This document shows, piece by piece, positions 38,791 through 47,831 of a DNA stretch of 64,000 nt. The DNA is from Candidatus Saccharibacteria bacterium UBA6040 (GTDB taxonomy: Bacteria; Patescibacteriota; Saccharimonadia; Saccharimonadales; Saccharimonadaceae). Within the stretch, counting starts at the first letter, position 1; each line of letters opens with the position of its first letter. The stretch lies in assembly GCA_002429245.1 (NCBI GenBank), contig DIZA01000005.1, forward strand, positions 1 to 64,000, read 5' to 3'. The notes beneath the pieces were generated by a model that did no database searches, had not been told where the DNA came from, and saw nothing but the letters and a program-made list of their open reading frames with translations. A program made the position numbers and the translations under genes.

Positions 38791-39537
38791 ATGAAAACAA
38801 AAGTTATTATCCCGGCGTACAATGAGGGTCGCCACCTTGAACGAACTCTCAATAGTCTTCCCGGCGACCTTGTCGAGCCCATAGTGGCTATTAATGGATC
38901 AAGTGATAACACATTAGAAATAGCCGAAAAATTCGGTGCAGAAATACACGTTACGGCTGAGCAAGGCAAGATGCTCGCTATACAACATGCCTTGCACGCG
39001 TTAGGCGAGCGCGCACTAGATCCTCTTATCATTCTCGATGCAGATACGAGGCCACTATTTCCTGCGAGATGGCATAACGGTATAGTGAAGCTTCTTACCC
39101 AGCAAGAGAGACCTGCTGTCCTAGGTGGCCCAATTTGGTATACAGGAAAGCCACTAGGAGAAACAGTGCTCCGTACAGCGTATCGTGCAGCCAGGACAGC
39201 TTTACACAAAAACGATACTGATGCGAAACACGCCGTGCAGTTTGGGCCAAATATGGCACTAAAGATACAAAATACAAATCTTTTAGAGACAATCATGGAT
39301 ATACCAAACTTCTGGCCAGGCGAAGACAGAGCTTTGACGCATGCTGTACTCGACCAAGACGGTATATATCATACGCCCATAAACATAGGGCTTATCACGG
39401 CGACACCAAGATCAATTTCTTCTATCTCTCTCAAAGATAGGTTACAACTTGGCGCTGAAGCCTCTTTTAATGAAGTCGAGCAACGGTACACGTTAAGGGG
39501 CAACCCCAGCTCGGAACCGTATCGAGACCCTAGCTAA
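38791..39537 (+). CDS. GT2-fold glycosyltransferase
   Basis: The GT-A domain starts KVIIPAYNEGRHLERTLNSL, with the nucleotide-binding LIILDADTRPLFPA (DxD) at about residue 90 and PNFWPGEDRALTHAVLD as the acceptor-side acidic motif. No membrane helices, 248 residues, so a cytoplasmic, non-processive enzyme. TATAAA (38779-38784) is six bases before ATG 38791, which decides the start against an earlier in-frame TTG-type codon at 38764. Confidence 0.83.
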   Translation: MKTKVIIPAYNEGRHLERTLNSLPGDLVEPIVAINGSSDNTLEIAEKFGAEIHVTAEQGKMLAIQHALHALGERALDPLIILDADTRPLFPARWHNGIVKLLTQQERPAVLGGPIWYTGKPLGETVLRTAYRAARTALHKNDTDAKHAVQFGPNMALKIQNTNLLETIMDIPNFWPGEDRALTHAVLDQDGIYHTPINIGLITATPRSISSISLKDRLQLGAEASFNEVEQRYTLRGNPSSEPYRDPS

Positions 39538-39561
39538 CCCGTTAGTTTAAAGGCCTAGTTT

Positions 39562-41310
39562 TTATCGTGCCATTTGCGTCTGTATCTGACGCGCAGTATC
39601 GGCTATTTGTGACCAACTGCTATTATTTGTCAGGATTACTAAGACATAGGTCGAGGAGGGGCTATAGACGATAGCCGCATCGTTCAGGTAGCCCCACAAG
39701 AAGCCGACTCTATCTGACACGGGCACCCCAACACCGGCTGGAATGCCTTGACGATATATCTGCTGACTCATAAGATTCAACAGAAGCGCTTGATCGGTAG
39801 GGGTGAGAATTTCACCGGCTGAAAGTTTCTGTAGAAATAGTGATTCGTCGTTAGCCGTCGAGTGAAATGTATCACTTCCTTGATACGTATTGCCTAGTCC
39901 TAAGCTGTTTGCTTCGCTAAACACTGTATCCCACCCAACTCTTACACCCAATGCTTGGGCGCAGTCATTATCAGAATTAACAATCATTCGTGAAAAACAA
40001 GTTGTCATATCGGTATTACCGGTGGGGTCGCTCCAGTCGAATGTCCCATTTTCAATACGAAGTAGTGTACTGTAAGCCACAAATAGCTTATATGTACTTG
40101 CTGTCACGAAATCCTTCGCCCCATTTGAGCTAGCCGTCCAGCCACGAGCGCTCATTTCATGAACTGAGATACCGTATTCGCCTTTACTTGATACCAGATA
40201 ATCAAGGAGTGCCTGTAACCCAGCCTGGCTGTTTGAATAGGTGCGTACATAGTTTATCGGTGATGACACTGGTTTCATAGCAACAGTAAGACTTGATTGA
40301 CCGCTCGTAACCGAGGTGCCTAGAGTAGTAGCGGCTGTCGTGGTGTCGAAATAGCTACCGGCCGCACCGACCTGACGATCAACTTCCTGACTATCAAGCA
40401 AGGTCACGGATGTCGTCGTTGGTGCTCGATACAGCTTCTTCGCAATAGTGTCTAAATATGACTTCGTTGCAGCAACATCAGTGCCAATTGTGATCGTTTT
40501 GGTTGTTGGGTCAGCCGTGAATTGTAGCCATGATCCAACAGTTTCTGCCGGTATTGTGAAATCCGTACCGCTCACCGTTAAGACGACGGGGTGAATAAGC
40601 GATGTCGCTTTCGTTGCAGCAATATGAACCGCCTCGGCCGTATAGATCGGTGGAATACTACGACCCGGTACTGTCACATTGGCGGGAATTGACGCGGTCA
40701 TAGCTTTTAAGTGGGAAGTAATCTCATCAGCTGTAAATGCATGTCCCGGTTGTGGTGGATGCTCGATAACCTTACCGTTTTCGATGGTAATAACGCCTTC
40801 GATAGGCTTCGAGTTATTCTTTGAAGAGAGTGCATCTGCGTAGGCTTGCAAGGTGCTCGCATTGATCGTCGGTTTCAGATTCCCCTGAATAAATGTTTTG
40901 TTTTGGAAAAATAAAGAAAAGGGGATGAGGCGAGCAACGAAAGGATACGAAAATACTTGATGCACATTGTCGTCATTCACATATGTCATACCGACTTTAG
41001 CCGGCGTTATCGTCTCTTTATCAGTGCCTACCGTAAGAGTGAAGGACTGTTGATCATAGCGCGCGAGCTGTTTTTTGACTACTGTCGTGTCCTGAAACGT
41101 TAAAAAGCTTCCTGCTAATCTAGTTGCAGGCAGGGAACGATCGTTAGGATAGATGAGTTGCACCACAACCGAGGCGATGCAAGTGGTAATAATGGCCCCA
41201 ACAAGGATCAGTAATGCTTTCTTGTGATGCCGTTTCGCAAAATGAATAGATCGACGCATGCGCGAGGAGTGGGATACTTCATACGAGCTGCCAAAAGCGT
41301 TGTACTTCAT
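39562..41310 (-). CDS. Membrane-anchored serine hydrolase of beta-lactamase fold with peptidoglycan-binding-like repeats
   Basis: An N-terminal signal anchor (about residues 33-53) leads to two tandem beta-rich domains of the type found beside L,D-transpeptidase/VanW modules (about 70-200 and 215-345). A C-terminal class-A-beta-lactamase-like domain has STYK (SxxK) and NSDNDCA (SDN). The KTG motif is not evident. It probably acts on cell wall peptides or serves as a wall-binding sensor; beta-lactam hydrolysis is not established. ATG 41310 has AAGTGGA eight bases upstream. 582 residues. Confidence 0.82.
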   Translation of the reverse strand: MKYNAFGSSYEVSHSSRMRRSIHFAKRHHKKALLILVGAIITTCIASVVVQLIYPNDRSLPATRLAGSFLTFQDTTVVKKQLARYDQQSFTLTVGTDKETITPAKVGMTYVNDDNVHQVFSYPFVARLIPFSLFFQNKTFIQGNLKPTINASTLQAYADALSSKNNSKPIEGVITIENGKVIEHPPQPGHAFTADEITSHLKAMTASIPANVTVPGRSIPPIYTAEAVHIAATKATSLIHPVVLTVSGTDFTIPAETVGSWLQFTADPTTKTITIGTDVAATKSYLDTIAKKLYRAPTTTSVTLLDSQEVDRQVGAAGSYFDTTTAATTLGTSVTSGQSSLTVAMKPVSSPINYVRTYSNSQAGLQALLDYLVSSKGEYGISVHEMSARGWTASSNGAKDFVTASTYKLFVAYSTLLRIENGTFDWSDPTGNTDMTTCFSRMIVNSDNDCAQALGVRVGWDTVFSEANSLGLGNTYQGSDTFHSTANDESLFLQKLSAGEILTPTDQALLLNLMSQQIYRQGIPAGVGVPVSDRVGFLWGYLNDAAIVYSPSSTYVLVILTNNSSWSQIADTARQIQTQMAR

Positions 41311-41463
41311 GTTTATTTTCCACTTAACCTGTTCATAGTATACCACTGTCTGGCATATTTAAGCGTAGGCGCTATGGCTCAGTTTTGTAGAAAGTACGCG
41401 TATACTACATAGTATCTCGTCTAAGCCTTGAACTGCGCTCCGACAGGAGTAAAATCATATACC

Positions 41464-41700
41464 ATGTCGGAAAAGATATTCTATACACCAAGCTCTCCTG
41501 AAGATGAGCCGATAATTACCATGAATCTACCAGAAGGTACTGAAGTAACACTTGAGCGCACAAATACTGCTCTCTATACCTATATGGGAAACCTCGCCGT
41601 GTTCAACCACGCATATTATGTCGGTACTGAAAAGAAAACCCCTTTTTATATGTTGTTATCAAGAGCTGGGCTTCTTCAGAAGACTAGTTGCCTTAACTAA
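41464..41700 (+). CDS. Small hypothetical protein
   Basis: A 78-residue protein with no recognised family (MSEKIFYTPSSPEDEPIITM at the start). ATG 41464 follows TTGAAC-16-TAAAAT closely. It converges on the FKBP gene with a gap of four bases. Confidence 0.55.
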   Translation: MSEKIFYTPSSPEDEPIITMNLPEGTEVTLERTNTALYTYMGNLAVFNHAYYVGTEKKTPFYMLLSRAGLLQKTSCLN

Positions 41701-41704
41701 TAAG

Positions 41705-42097
41705 TTATTGAACTGCAATAAGTTCAATATCAAAGACTAAATCGCTATTTGGGCCGATCGTCGATGAAGCACGACGCTGCCCATAGGCTAGGTCAGAAGG
41801 GATGACGAGACGACGCGTACCGCCAACTTTCATACCAGGAACACCCCTGGTCCAGCCATCGATCACTTGATTAAGCCCGAAGGTTGCTGGACGTCCCGAG
41901 TCGAGACTACTTTCGAAAATAGTACCGTCAGTGACGAGCGCGCCAGTGTAGTGGGCAGTGATCGTTGCATCAGCGGGGACTTCTTCGCCCTCGCCAACAA
42001 CAAGATCAATGACCTCAAGCTCTGTTACTTTGCCTTTTTTGCCTAACGGGGTGAAGTCTTGAAGGAGCGTGCCCTTCAATTTTTGGAAATTACTCAT
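41705..42097 (-). CDS. FKBP-type peptidyl-prolyl cis-trans isomerase
   Basis: It catalyses proline isomerisation during protein folding. The 130-residue product has the FKBP core ITAHYTGALVTDGTIFESSL, FGLNQVIDGWTRGVPGMKVGGTRRLVIPSDLAYG and the ending SDLVFDIELIAV. No signal peptide is present, so a cytoplasmic single-domain enzyme. Confidence 0.93.
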   Translation of the reverse strand: MSNFQKLKGTLLQDFTPLGKKGKVTELEVIDLVVGEGEEVPADATITAHYTGALVTDGTIFESSLDSGRPATFGLNQVIDGWTRGVPGMKVGGTRRLVIPSDLAYGQRRASSTIGPNSDLVFDIELIAVQ

Positions 42098-42147
42098 GAC
42101 TCTATTGTAGCAAGTTAGTACCGTAAAGATGAGCGTATACTGAAACT

Positions 42148-43491
42148 ATGAAAACGCGCCAAAGACTGATTCTGCTTATTGCCATTCTCGCGTCGTTCGT
42201 TGCTTTCCTTGATGGATCTGTGGTGGGTGTTGCACTGCCTCAGATGAGTGAACAACTTGGTGGGGGACTACTCATTCAACAGTGGGTGAATGATGCGTAC
42301 TTAATCACCTTGGGAACACTAATCCTTGCCGCAGGCTCACTATCAGACATATTCGGACGCAAAAAGATTATCACGATTGGACTCATCGGCTTTCTTGTAA
42401 CATCTCTTTTATGTGCGATTGCACCAACTGGTGAAATATTGATTATTTCAAGAGGACTACAGGGAATTGCGGGCGCACTTTTGGTACCAAGTTCACTTGC
42501 GATGATCATTAGTGCATTTACGGGCAAAGAGCAGTCAAAGGCGATCGGTCAATGGACGGCGTGGACAGGAATAGCCTTTATTGTTGGGCCACTTGTCGGT
42601 GGCCTATTGGTCGATCTTTTATCATGGCGATGGGTATTCATTATTAACATTATTCCGATTTCTATTGCGTTGATCCTTCTAAGACGACTTAATTTTGAAG
42701 AAGAGACAAAGAAACGAAAACATGTGGATGTCATAGGAATTATACTTGGCGCAATTGGTCTTGGTGGGATTGTCTATGCGCTTATCGAGCAAGGTCACTA
42801 TGGCTGGAACAGTCCGGTTATTTGGGGAAGCTTCGTCGTAGGATTGTTGTCGATGACCACGTTTATCATCCATGAGCGTCGAACGAAGGAACCAATGCTC
42901 CCGCTTGAACTGTTCAGTGTTCGGAACTTCAGTGTTGGTAACTTTGCGACGCTCATGATCTACGCCGCACTTTCACTACAGGGTTTCTTGATGGTCATAT
43001 TCTTACAGCAAGTTGCTGGATATCCTGCAACCATTGCAGGACTCGTTTCATTACCGATTACATTCATTATGTTCTTCTTGTCATCGCGGTTCGGTGCATT
43101 ATCAGGAAAGTATGGCCCGCGTTTATTTATGGGTATCGGTCCAATCATTGCAGGGCTTGGCACGTTATATATGCTGAATGTAAAACTTCCAACTGATTAT
43201 TGGACACAGCTTCTTCCTGGAATTATTTTGTTCGGACTCGGGCTTTCCGTTACTGTTGCGCCCCTCACATCAGCGATTCTTGGGTCTATCAAGTCATCTC
43301 AAGCGGGTATAGGATCTGCAGTCAATAATGCCGTTGCCCGAATCGCAGGGCTCTTATCGGTCGCAGTTATCGGCATCTTCGTCGGAACAAGCGTTACATT
43401 GGACGGTTTCCATATCGGCATTATTCTTTGTTCTGCACTCCTCATTGTTGGCGGCGTCATCTCTGCGATCGGTATTCAAAATAATCACTAG
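42148..43491 (+). CDS. MFS drug-efflux-type transporter (DHA2, EmrB/QacA group)
   Basis: The 447-residue protein has about 13-14 hydrophobic helices. It contains the DHA2 N-terminus FLDGSVVGVALPQMSEQLGG with the acidic residue in TM1, the loop motif GSLSDIFGRKKII, and motif C-like ISRGLQGIAGALLVPSSLAM. It probably expels hydrophobic compounds by proton antiport. TATACT ends six bases before the ATG. Confidence 0.9.
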   Translation: MKTRQRLILLIAILASFVAFLDGSVVGVALPQMSEQLGGGLLIQQWVNDAYLITLGTLILAAGSLSDIFGRKKIITIGLIGFLVTSLLCAIAPTGEILIISRGLQGIAGALLVPSSLAMIISAFTGKEQSKAIGQWTAWTGIAFIVGPLVGGLLVDLLSWRWVFIINIIPISIALILLRRLNFEEETKKRKHVDVIGIILGAIGLGGIVYALIEQGHYGWNSPVIWGSFVVGLLSMTTFIIHERRTKEPMLPLELFSVRNFSVGNFATLMIYAALSLQGFLMVIFLQQVAGYPATIAGLVSLPITFIMFFLSSRFGALSGKYGPRLFMGIGPIIAGLGTLYMLNVKLPTDYWTQLLPGIILFGLGLSVTVAPLTSAILGSIKSSQAGIGSAVNNAVARIAGLLSVAVIGIFVGTSVTLDGFHIGIILCSALLIVGGVISAIGIQNNH

Positions 43492-43526
43492 CCTTTCTCT
43501 GTTAAAAAGCTTATACTTATGGCAAT

Positions 43527-44459
43527 ATGTTGCACTATTTTGTCAAAAACTCTTTGCTTGGGGAATTCCAAAGAATTACAGTTCCAAGATATAAAGACGT
43601 CTGGATCCATGCAGGCAACGCAACCGTCAATGACGTTGAAGAAATAAGCAAAAATGCTGGCCTCAATGCAAACATTGTCCATGACGTCACTGATGCAAAC
43701 GAACTTCCCCGTGTCGAGTACGATAATGGTGATCTCTATGTCTTTACGCGTATTCCAACCAAAGACAAACACGGACACGTAACCGCCAGTCCGCTCCTTT
43801 CTATCGTGACTAAAGACGCGTTTATTACGTTATCTCATGACGGAAGTCTCAATCCTTCCGAACTGGTGAAAATTAAGCTGAAGGCAAAACAAGATCAATC
43901 GATTAACTTACTGATTAATTCTTTGGCTCACGTTATACAGACATATGAAACGCTGATCCAAGAAACTGGTCATGTCGTCAATGATATCGGTAAAAGGCTT
44001 CGAACACACGAAGTCACCAATAGTGACTTTGTTCGTTTTGTGACGATTGAAGATAACTTGAATATCTATAGAATGAACTTGAACGGACTGCATGTTATTA
44101 CACAGCGCTTAACCGAAAACATTCACCGATCTTTCCATAATTCGGACACAGAGGCACTCGGCGACATCAGTCTCCACGTCCAACAGCTCGTTGCGGCGGT
44201 TGAAGGCTATAGCCAAACAGTGGTCAGCATCCGTAATGCCTACAGTACCATTGCAAATAACACATTGAACCAACGCATGAAGATATTAACTCTCCTAACG
44301 GTACTGGTGGCACTCCCGAACGTCTTTTACGGTATGTACGGTATGAATGTTGACTTGCCATTCCAACACGCACCGTGGGCATTTGGAGTAATCTCTGCAA
44401 TTGTCGTCACTGTTGTTATCCTTGTTATTACAATGGTGCGAAAATTCAAGGCCTTTTAG
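43527..44459 (+). CDS. corA: CorA-family magnesium/cobalt transporter
   Basis: The 310-residue product has a large soluble N-terminal domain and two C-terminal helices. The hallmark YGMYGMNVDLPF (GMN) lies after the first helix at about residue 270. CorA pentamers let Mg2+ enter along its gradient. TATACT (43512-43517) lies nine bases before the ATG. Confidence 0.93.
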   Translation: MLHYFVKNSLLGEFQRITVPRYKDVWIHAGNATVNDVEEISKNAGLNANIVHDVTDANELPRVEYDNGDLYVFTRIPTKDKHGHVTASPLLSIVTKDAFITLSHDGSLNPSELVKIKLKAKQDQSINLLINSLAHVIQTYETLIQETGHVVNDIGKRLRTHEVTNSDFVRFVTIEDNLNIYRMNLNGLHVITQRLTENIHRSFHNSDTEALGDISLHVQQLVAAVEGYSQTVVSIRNAYSTIANNTLNQRMKILTLLTVLVALPNVFYGMYGMNVDLPFQHAPWAFGVISAIVVTVVILVITMVRKFKAF

Positions 44460-44494
44460 GCATATTTATCGACGTAACGTCCTATACTTAAACT

Positions 44495-44923
44495 ATGATT
44501 ATTCTCATGAATGAGTACGCGAGGAAACATCCAAAACCTCGTTACGGATTGGGCGTTCGCGTTGTTATAGCGATCATCGGACTCATCATGAGCGTTGTTC
44601 TGCATGAGCTATTCCACATACTCGTTCACTGGGGGCATATCACCAGTATCGGATTCTTTACCGATACACATACCATCGTCGAAGTTATTGTCGATGTCCC
44701 GAACGGCTACAATGTTAATTCAGAAGAGCTGGTCGCCTACATGATTACCGGAATCGTTATCTTGATTACCACGATTATCGTATGGCATCTAACTGATGTA
44801 AATGACAAACGAACCTTGAGTCAAACCCTTGATATGGGCGATGATGGATTAGACGATATCAATGTTGATGAAGTATTGAATATGGCGCCTCCTCACAAGA
44901 CGACAAAAACACATACTCCTTAG
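44495..44923 (+). CDS. Two-helix membrane protein carrying an HExxH motif
   Basis: A 142-residue protein with a helix at about 22-45 that contains LHELFHILVHW, and a second helix at 88-106. HELFH matches the zinc-protease motif HExxH inside a membrane segment, as in M50 proteases, but the protein is far shorter than those and no second metal-ligand motif is visible. The tail is acidic. TATACT lies six bases before the ATG. Function unknown. Confidence 0.68.
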   Translation: MIILMNEYARKHPKPRYGLGVRVVIAIIGLIMSVVLHELFHILVHWGHITSIGFFTDTHTIVEVIVDVPNGYNVNSEELVAYMITGIVILITTIIVWHLTDVNDKRTLSQTLDMGDDGLDDINVDEVLNMAPPHKTTKTHTP

Positions 44924-45108
44924 ATACTATTGCCATTATGCCAAGTACCGCAGTATTCACAGATATATTGCTGCAATGTCTTAGCTGGTGCAGCTAACTC
45001 TGCATCAAGTTGCGTGGGGTATTTACGCTTCTTTTTATCACCGACCAAGCAGTACTCAGCCGGATTCGGAAGAAGAGGAAAGGCAGGGCTGCGTTTAACG
45101 TGTTTCAT
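44920..45108 (-). CDS. Small protein with CxxC-H zinc-finger-like end
   Basis: A 62-residue basic protein ending YICEYCGTWHNGNSI, which could bind zinc with an earlier Cys (EYCLVG). On the minus strand CATAAT lies about eight bases before the ATG, matching the leaderless pattern of the window. It overlaps the convergent gene by four bases. No named family recognised. Confidence 0.6.
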   Translation of the reverse strand: MKHVKRSPAFPLLPNPAEYCLVGDKKKRKYPTQLDAELAAPAKTLQQYICEYCGTWHNGNSI

Positions 45109-45178
45109 TACTATCTATTATGCCTTAAAAACCGATAATGTTCAGGAAACGTTCAGACTTGCTTGTTATAGTAGTTAT

Positions 45179-46000
45179 ATGGGAATTTTAACTGACACTT
45201 ACACATTGAACACGGGCGCAACAATACCAAAAATAGGCTTTGGAACATGGCAAATTCCAAACGGCGAGGAAGCCTATAACGCAACCGCCTTTGCACTACA
45301 GTCTGGTTATCGCCACATTGATACAGCAAGAGTATACGGGAATGAAGAGAGCGTCGGAAAAGCTATTCGAGACAGCGGCATCGCCCGCGCAGAGATTTTT
45401 TTAACGACAAAACTTCCGGCTGAAGTGAAAAATTACGAAGAAGCGCTTGAGAAATTTGAAACATCTATTAAGACCTTGGGAGTCGACTATGTTGACCTTT
45501 ACCTCATACACGCACCATGGCCTTGGTCAGACAGAGGAGGTGACTACACTGAAGGCAACATCCAGGCCTGGAAAGCCCTTGAAGAAATCTACAAAAGCGG
45601 TCGTGCGAAGGCAATCGGTGTTTCAAACTTTAACAGCACTCAGCTTCAATCGATTCTGGATAACGGCACCGTTGTTCCTGCCGCTGACCAAATTCGTTTC
45701 TTTATCGGCTTTACGCAAGATGAAACAACACAGTTCAGCCAAGATCAAGGGATCTTAATCGAGGCTTACTCACCACTTGCGACTGGTCGAATTCTTAATA
45801 ATCCAGATGTCAAAAAGATTGCCGATAAATACGACAAAACAGTAGCGCAGGTATCAATCCGCTACACGCTCCAACGCGGCACCGTCAGTTTGCCAAAATC
45901 GACACATGAAGAGTACATTCTGCAGAATGCTGATGTTGATTTTGAGATCGACGCCGAAGATATGGCGTTCCTTGATGGGCTAACTGATACCGAGGAGTAA
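45179..46000 (+). CDS. Aldo/keto reductase
   Basis: It reduces aldehydes or ketones with NAD(P)H. Family motifs are IGFGTWQIPNGEEAYNATAF, GYRHIDTARVYGNEESVGKAI (catalytic Asp/Tyr), DLYLIHAPWPW with the catalytic His, and KAIGVSNFN. LPKSTHEEYI near the C-terminus binds the cofactor phosphate. 273 residues. ATG 45179 was chosen over a much longer upstream frame because TATAGT lies eight bases before it and homologous sequence begins there. Confidence 0.93.
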   Translation: MGILTDTYTLNTGATIPKIGFGTWQIPNGEEAYNATAFALQSGYRHIDTARVYGNEESVGKAIRDSGIARAEIFLTTKLPAEVKNYEEALEKFETSIKTLGVDYVDLYLIHAPWPWSDRGGDYTEGNIQAWKALEEIYKSGRAKAIGVSNFNSTQLQSILDNGTVVPAADQIRFFIGFTQDETTQFSQDQGILIEAYSPLATGRILNNPDVKKIADKYDKTVAQVSIRYTLQRGTVSLPKSTHEEYILQNADVDFEIDAEDMAFLDGLTDTEE

Positions 46001-46046
46001 TTCACTCAAGGCACTCCGTGCATAAAGTAATACGAAAGTAGGATAC

Positions 46047-46730
46047 ATGTCTGAGAAGAAGCATCTTCATACATTAAGCGAGCTCTCCGCTCACCCAATC
46101 GCACGAAACATCGAATGGAAAGATATTCTTCCTGCTTTGTCGTCAGTTGGTTTACTACACAGTGAGTCAAATGGTAATTACGACTTTACGAGAAATGGCC
46201 ACAAGATTGTCATTGAGCGATCTCATAAAAAAGTACTCGAGATAAGCGAGGTTCTTTCGCTTCGTCATTTTCTTGTCGAGAGCGCCGAACCAGAAGCAAT
46301 CGATAGCGAGCTAAAACATGCGCTGATCGTTGCGGTTGATCACCATAATGCCACCATCATTCAAAACCCTGGATTCAATAACGTCGTCGTTGAACGCGTA
46401 CATGCTGACTTAACGAAGGGACGAATTCTTCACAAGCATCCACAAACGGCTCCTTTTAGTGATCATAGCCCGAGTGACTCTGATGGATACTTCGACTCGA
46501 TCATTACATACATGATGCATAGTAATCGAATTGTCATCCTAAGTCATGGAACAGGATCAAGTAGTGCGGCCGAAAAACTTCTTATCGTTATTACTAAGAA
46601 ATATCCAAAGATCCTCAGTCATATTGTCGCGATGAAAAAATGCGACCTCGAGAACATGAGTGAACCACAGATACTCGAACTTGGAACAACCTTGTTACAC
46701 GCACCATCAACCGATCTTCTATTACCGTAA
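46047..46730 (+). CDS. Hypothetical protein, possibly eRF1-like fold in its C-terminal part
   Basis: The 227-residue product has no clear family. Residues 1-80 look like a small alpha/beta module (NGNYDFTRNGHKIVIERSHK). The middle and end (DHHNATIIQNPGFNNVVVER, RIVILSHGTGSSSAAEKLLI) resemble host-attachment or bacterial eRF1-like proteins in pattern only. Soluble and His-rich. Read as hypothetical. Confidence 0.6.
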   Translation: MSEKKHLHTLSELSAHPIARNIEWKDILPALSSVGLLHSESNGNYDFTRNGHKIVIERSHKKVLEISEVLSLRHFLVESAEPEAIDSELKHALIVAVDHHNATIIQNPGFNNVVVERVHADLTKGRILHKHPQTAPFSDHSPSDSDGYFDSIITYMMHSNRIVILSHGTGSSSAAEKLLIVITKKYPKILSHIVAMKKCDLENMSEPQILELGTTLLHAPSTDLLLP

Positions 46731-46757
46731 GAGTTTCTTTTTGTTATGATTGAGGAG

Positions 46758-47465
46758 ATGACAACCGATCTTATCAGTCCCCACGAAGAAAAACACAAGT
46801 CGCATCGTTCGCCGTGGCTTCGCGCTGCAGTGCTTGGCGTTAATGATGGTATCGTTTCTACCTCAAGCCTGATGCTCGGTGTACTCGGTGCTTCCGCAAA
46901 TCAAACGGCTATCTTAACGGCCGGAATTGCAGGCCTCGTTGCAGGTGCTATTTCTATGGGCGTCGGCGAGTATGTATCCGTTAGCTCTCAGAAAGATTCA
47001 GAGAAAGCCGATATCGAGATCGAGAAGAGATCTCTCGCGCTACACCCCGAAGAAGAGCTGGCGGAGTTAGCCTTGATCTATGAGCATCGCGGTGTCGAAA
47101 AAGAGCTAGCGTTAACGGTCGCAAAGCAACTACAAGCACACGATGCTGTCGACGCTCATGCGAAAGATGAACTTAATATTAACCAAGCAGTGCTCGCTAA
47201 TCCAATTCAGGCAGCAATTGCCTCGGTTGCAGCGTTCTCTTTAGGAGCTGTTGTTCCTATTATCGCAACGCTTCTCTCAACCGGCCAAGATAGGGTATAC
47301 ATGATCGTTGGATTCTCTATCTCTGGCCTGGCGATTTCTGGTACAGTCGGTGCATACATCGGTGGCGGAAATAGGCTCATCGCATCTCTACGAGTACTTA
47401 TCGGTGGCATTATCGGCATGGCAATTACGTATGGTATCGGTCTTTTGATTGGACAAGCGATTTAG
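46758..47465 (+). CDS. VIT1/CCC1-family iron/manganese transporter
   Basis: The 235-residue protein has the family start WLRAAVLGVNDGIVSTSSLMLGV. After the second helix comes MGVGEYVSVSSQKDSEKADIEIEKR, the cytoplasmic metal-binding stretch, and three more helices follow. It likely exports or stores Fe2+/Mn2+. ATG 46758 was preferred because TATGAT ends nine bases before it; ATG 46746 overlaps that -10. Its stop overlaps the next start. Confidence 0.9.
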   Translation: MTTDLISPHEEKHKSHRSPWLRAAVLGVNDGIVSTSSLMLGVLGASANQTAILTAGIAGLVAGAISMGVGEYVSVSSQKDSEKADIEIEKRSLALHPEEELAELALIYEHRGVEKELALTVAKQLQAHDAVDAHAKDELNINQAVLANPIQAAIASVAAFSLGAVVPIIATLLSTGQDRVYMIVGFSISGLAISGTVGAYIGGGNRLIASLRVLIGGIIGMAITYGIGLLIGQAI

Positions 47466-47830
47466 TGGATAGTGTCAAAAAAATTGCAAAGAAGACGTAT
47501 GCCGGTCTTGATAATATCTTCTCTGACAAAGAAGCCTGGATGTTATTTCGACTAGCTGCTTTCGTCGAGACCTTTGGCTGGACATGTTTAATTTTCGCGA
47601 TTATTGCCATCAAACTTAACTGGCCCTACGCCGACACATACATCGCCATTGGCGGAAGCATTCACGGCATTTTGTACCTATTTTACGTCTTTATCGTTAT
47701 CTTTGCGCATCGATCGCTTAAATGGAGTCCGTGGCGATTTACTTTTGCAGAATTTATCAGTGTCGTCCCGTATGGAGCACTCGGTTTTGAGCTATGGGTG
47801 TCACATCGCCGCAAGCACGGCAAAATCTAA
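47465..47830 (+). CDS. DUF3817-like membrane protein
   Basis: A 121-residue protein with three helices. FRLAAFVETFGWTCLIFAIIAIK, then IAIGGSIHGILYLFYVFIV and the WSPWRFTFAEFISVVPYGALGFELWV ending match DUF3817 as I know it. GTG start inside the stop of the transporter gene (TAGTG), so the two are cotranslated. Confidence 0.8.
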   Translation: MDSVKKIAKKTYAGLDNIFSDKEAWMLFRLAAFVETFGWTCLIFAIIAIKLNWPYADTYIAIGGSIHGILYLFYVFIVIFAHRSLKWSPWRFTFAEFISVVPYGALGFELWVSHRRKHGKI

Positions 47831-47831
47831 A

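Noticed and set aside
38769..39296. Minus-strand frame of 175 codons opposite the GT2 gene
   Set aside because: The plus strand shows a complete GT-A domain with a leaderless promoter; the antisense frame has no motif.
44930..45178. Extending the aldo/keto reductase upstream to 44930
   Set aside because: The extra 83 codons match nothing in the family, overlap a plausible minus-strand gene and precede the -10 element that fits ATG 45179.
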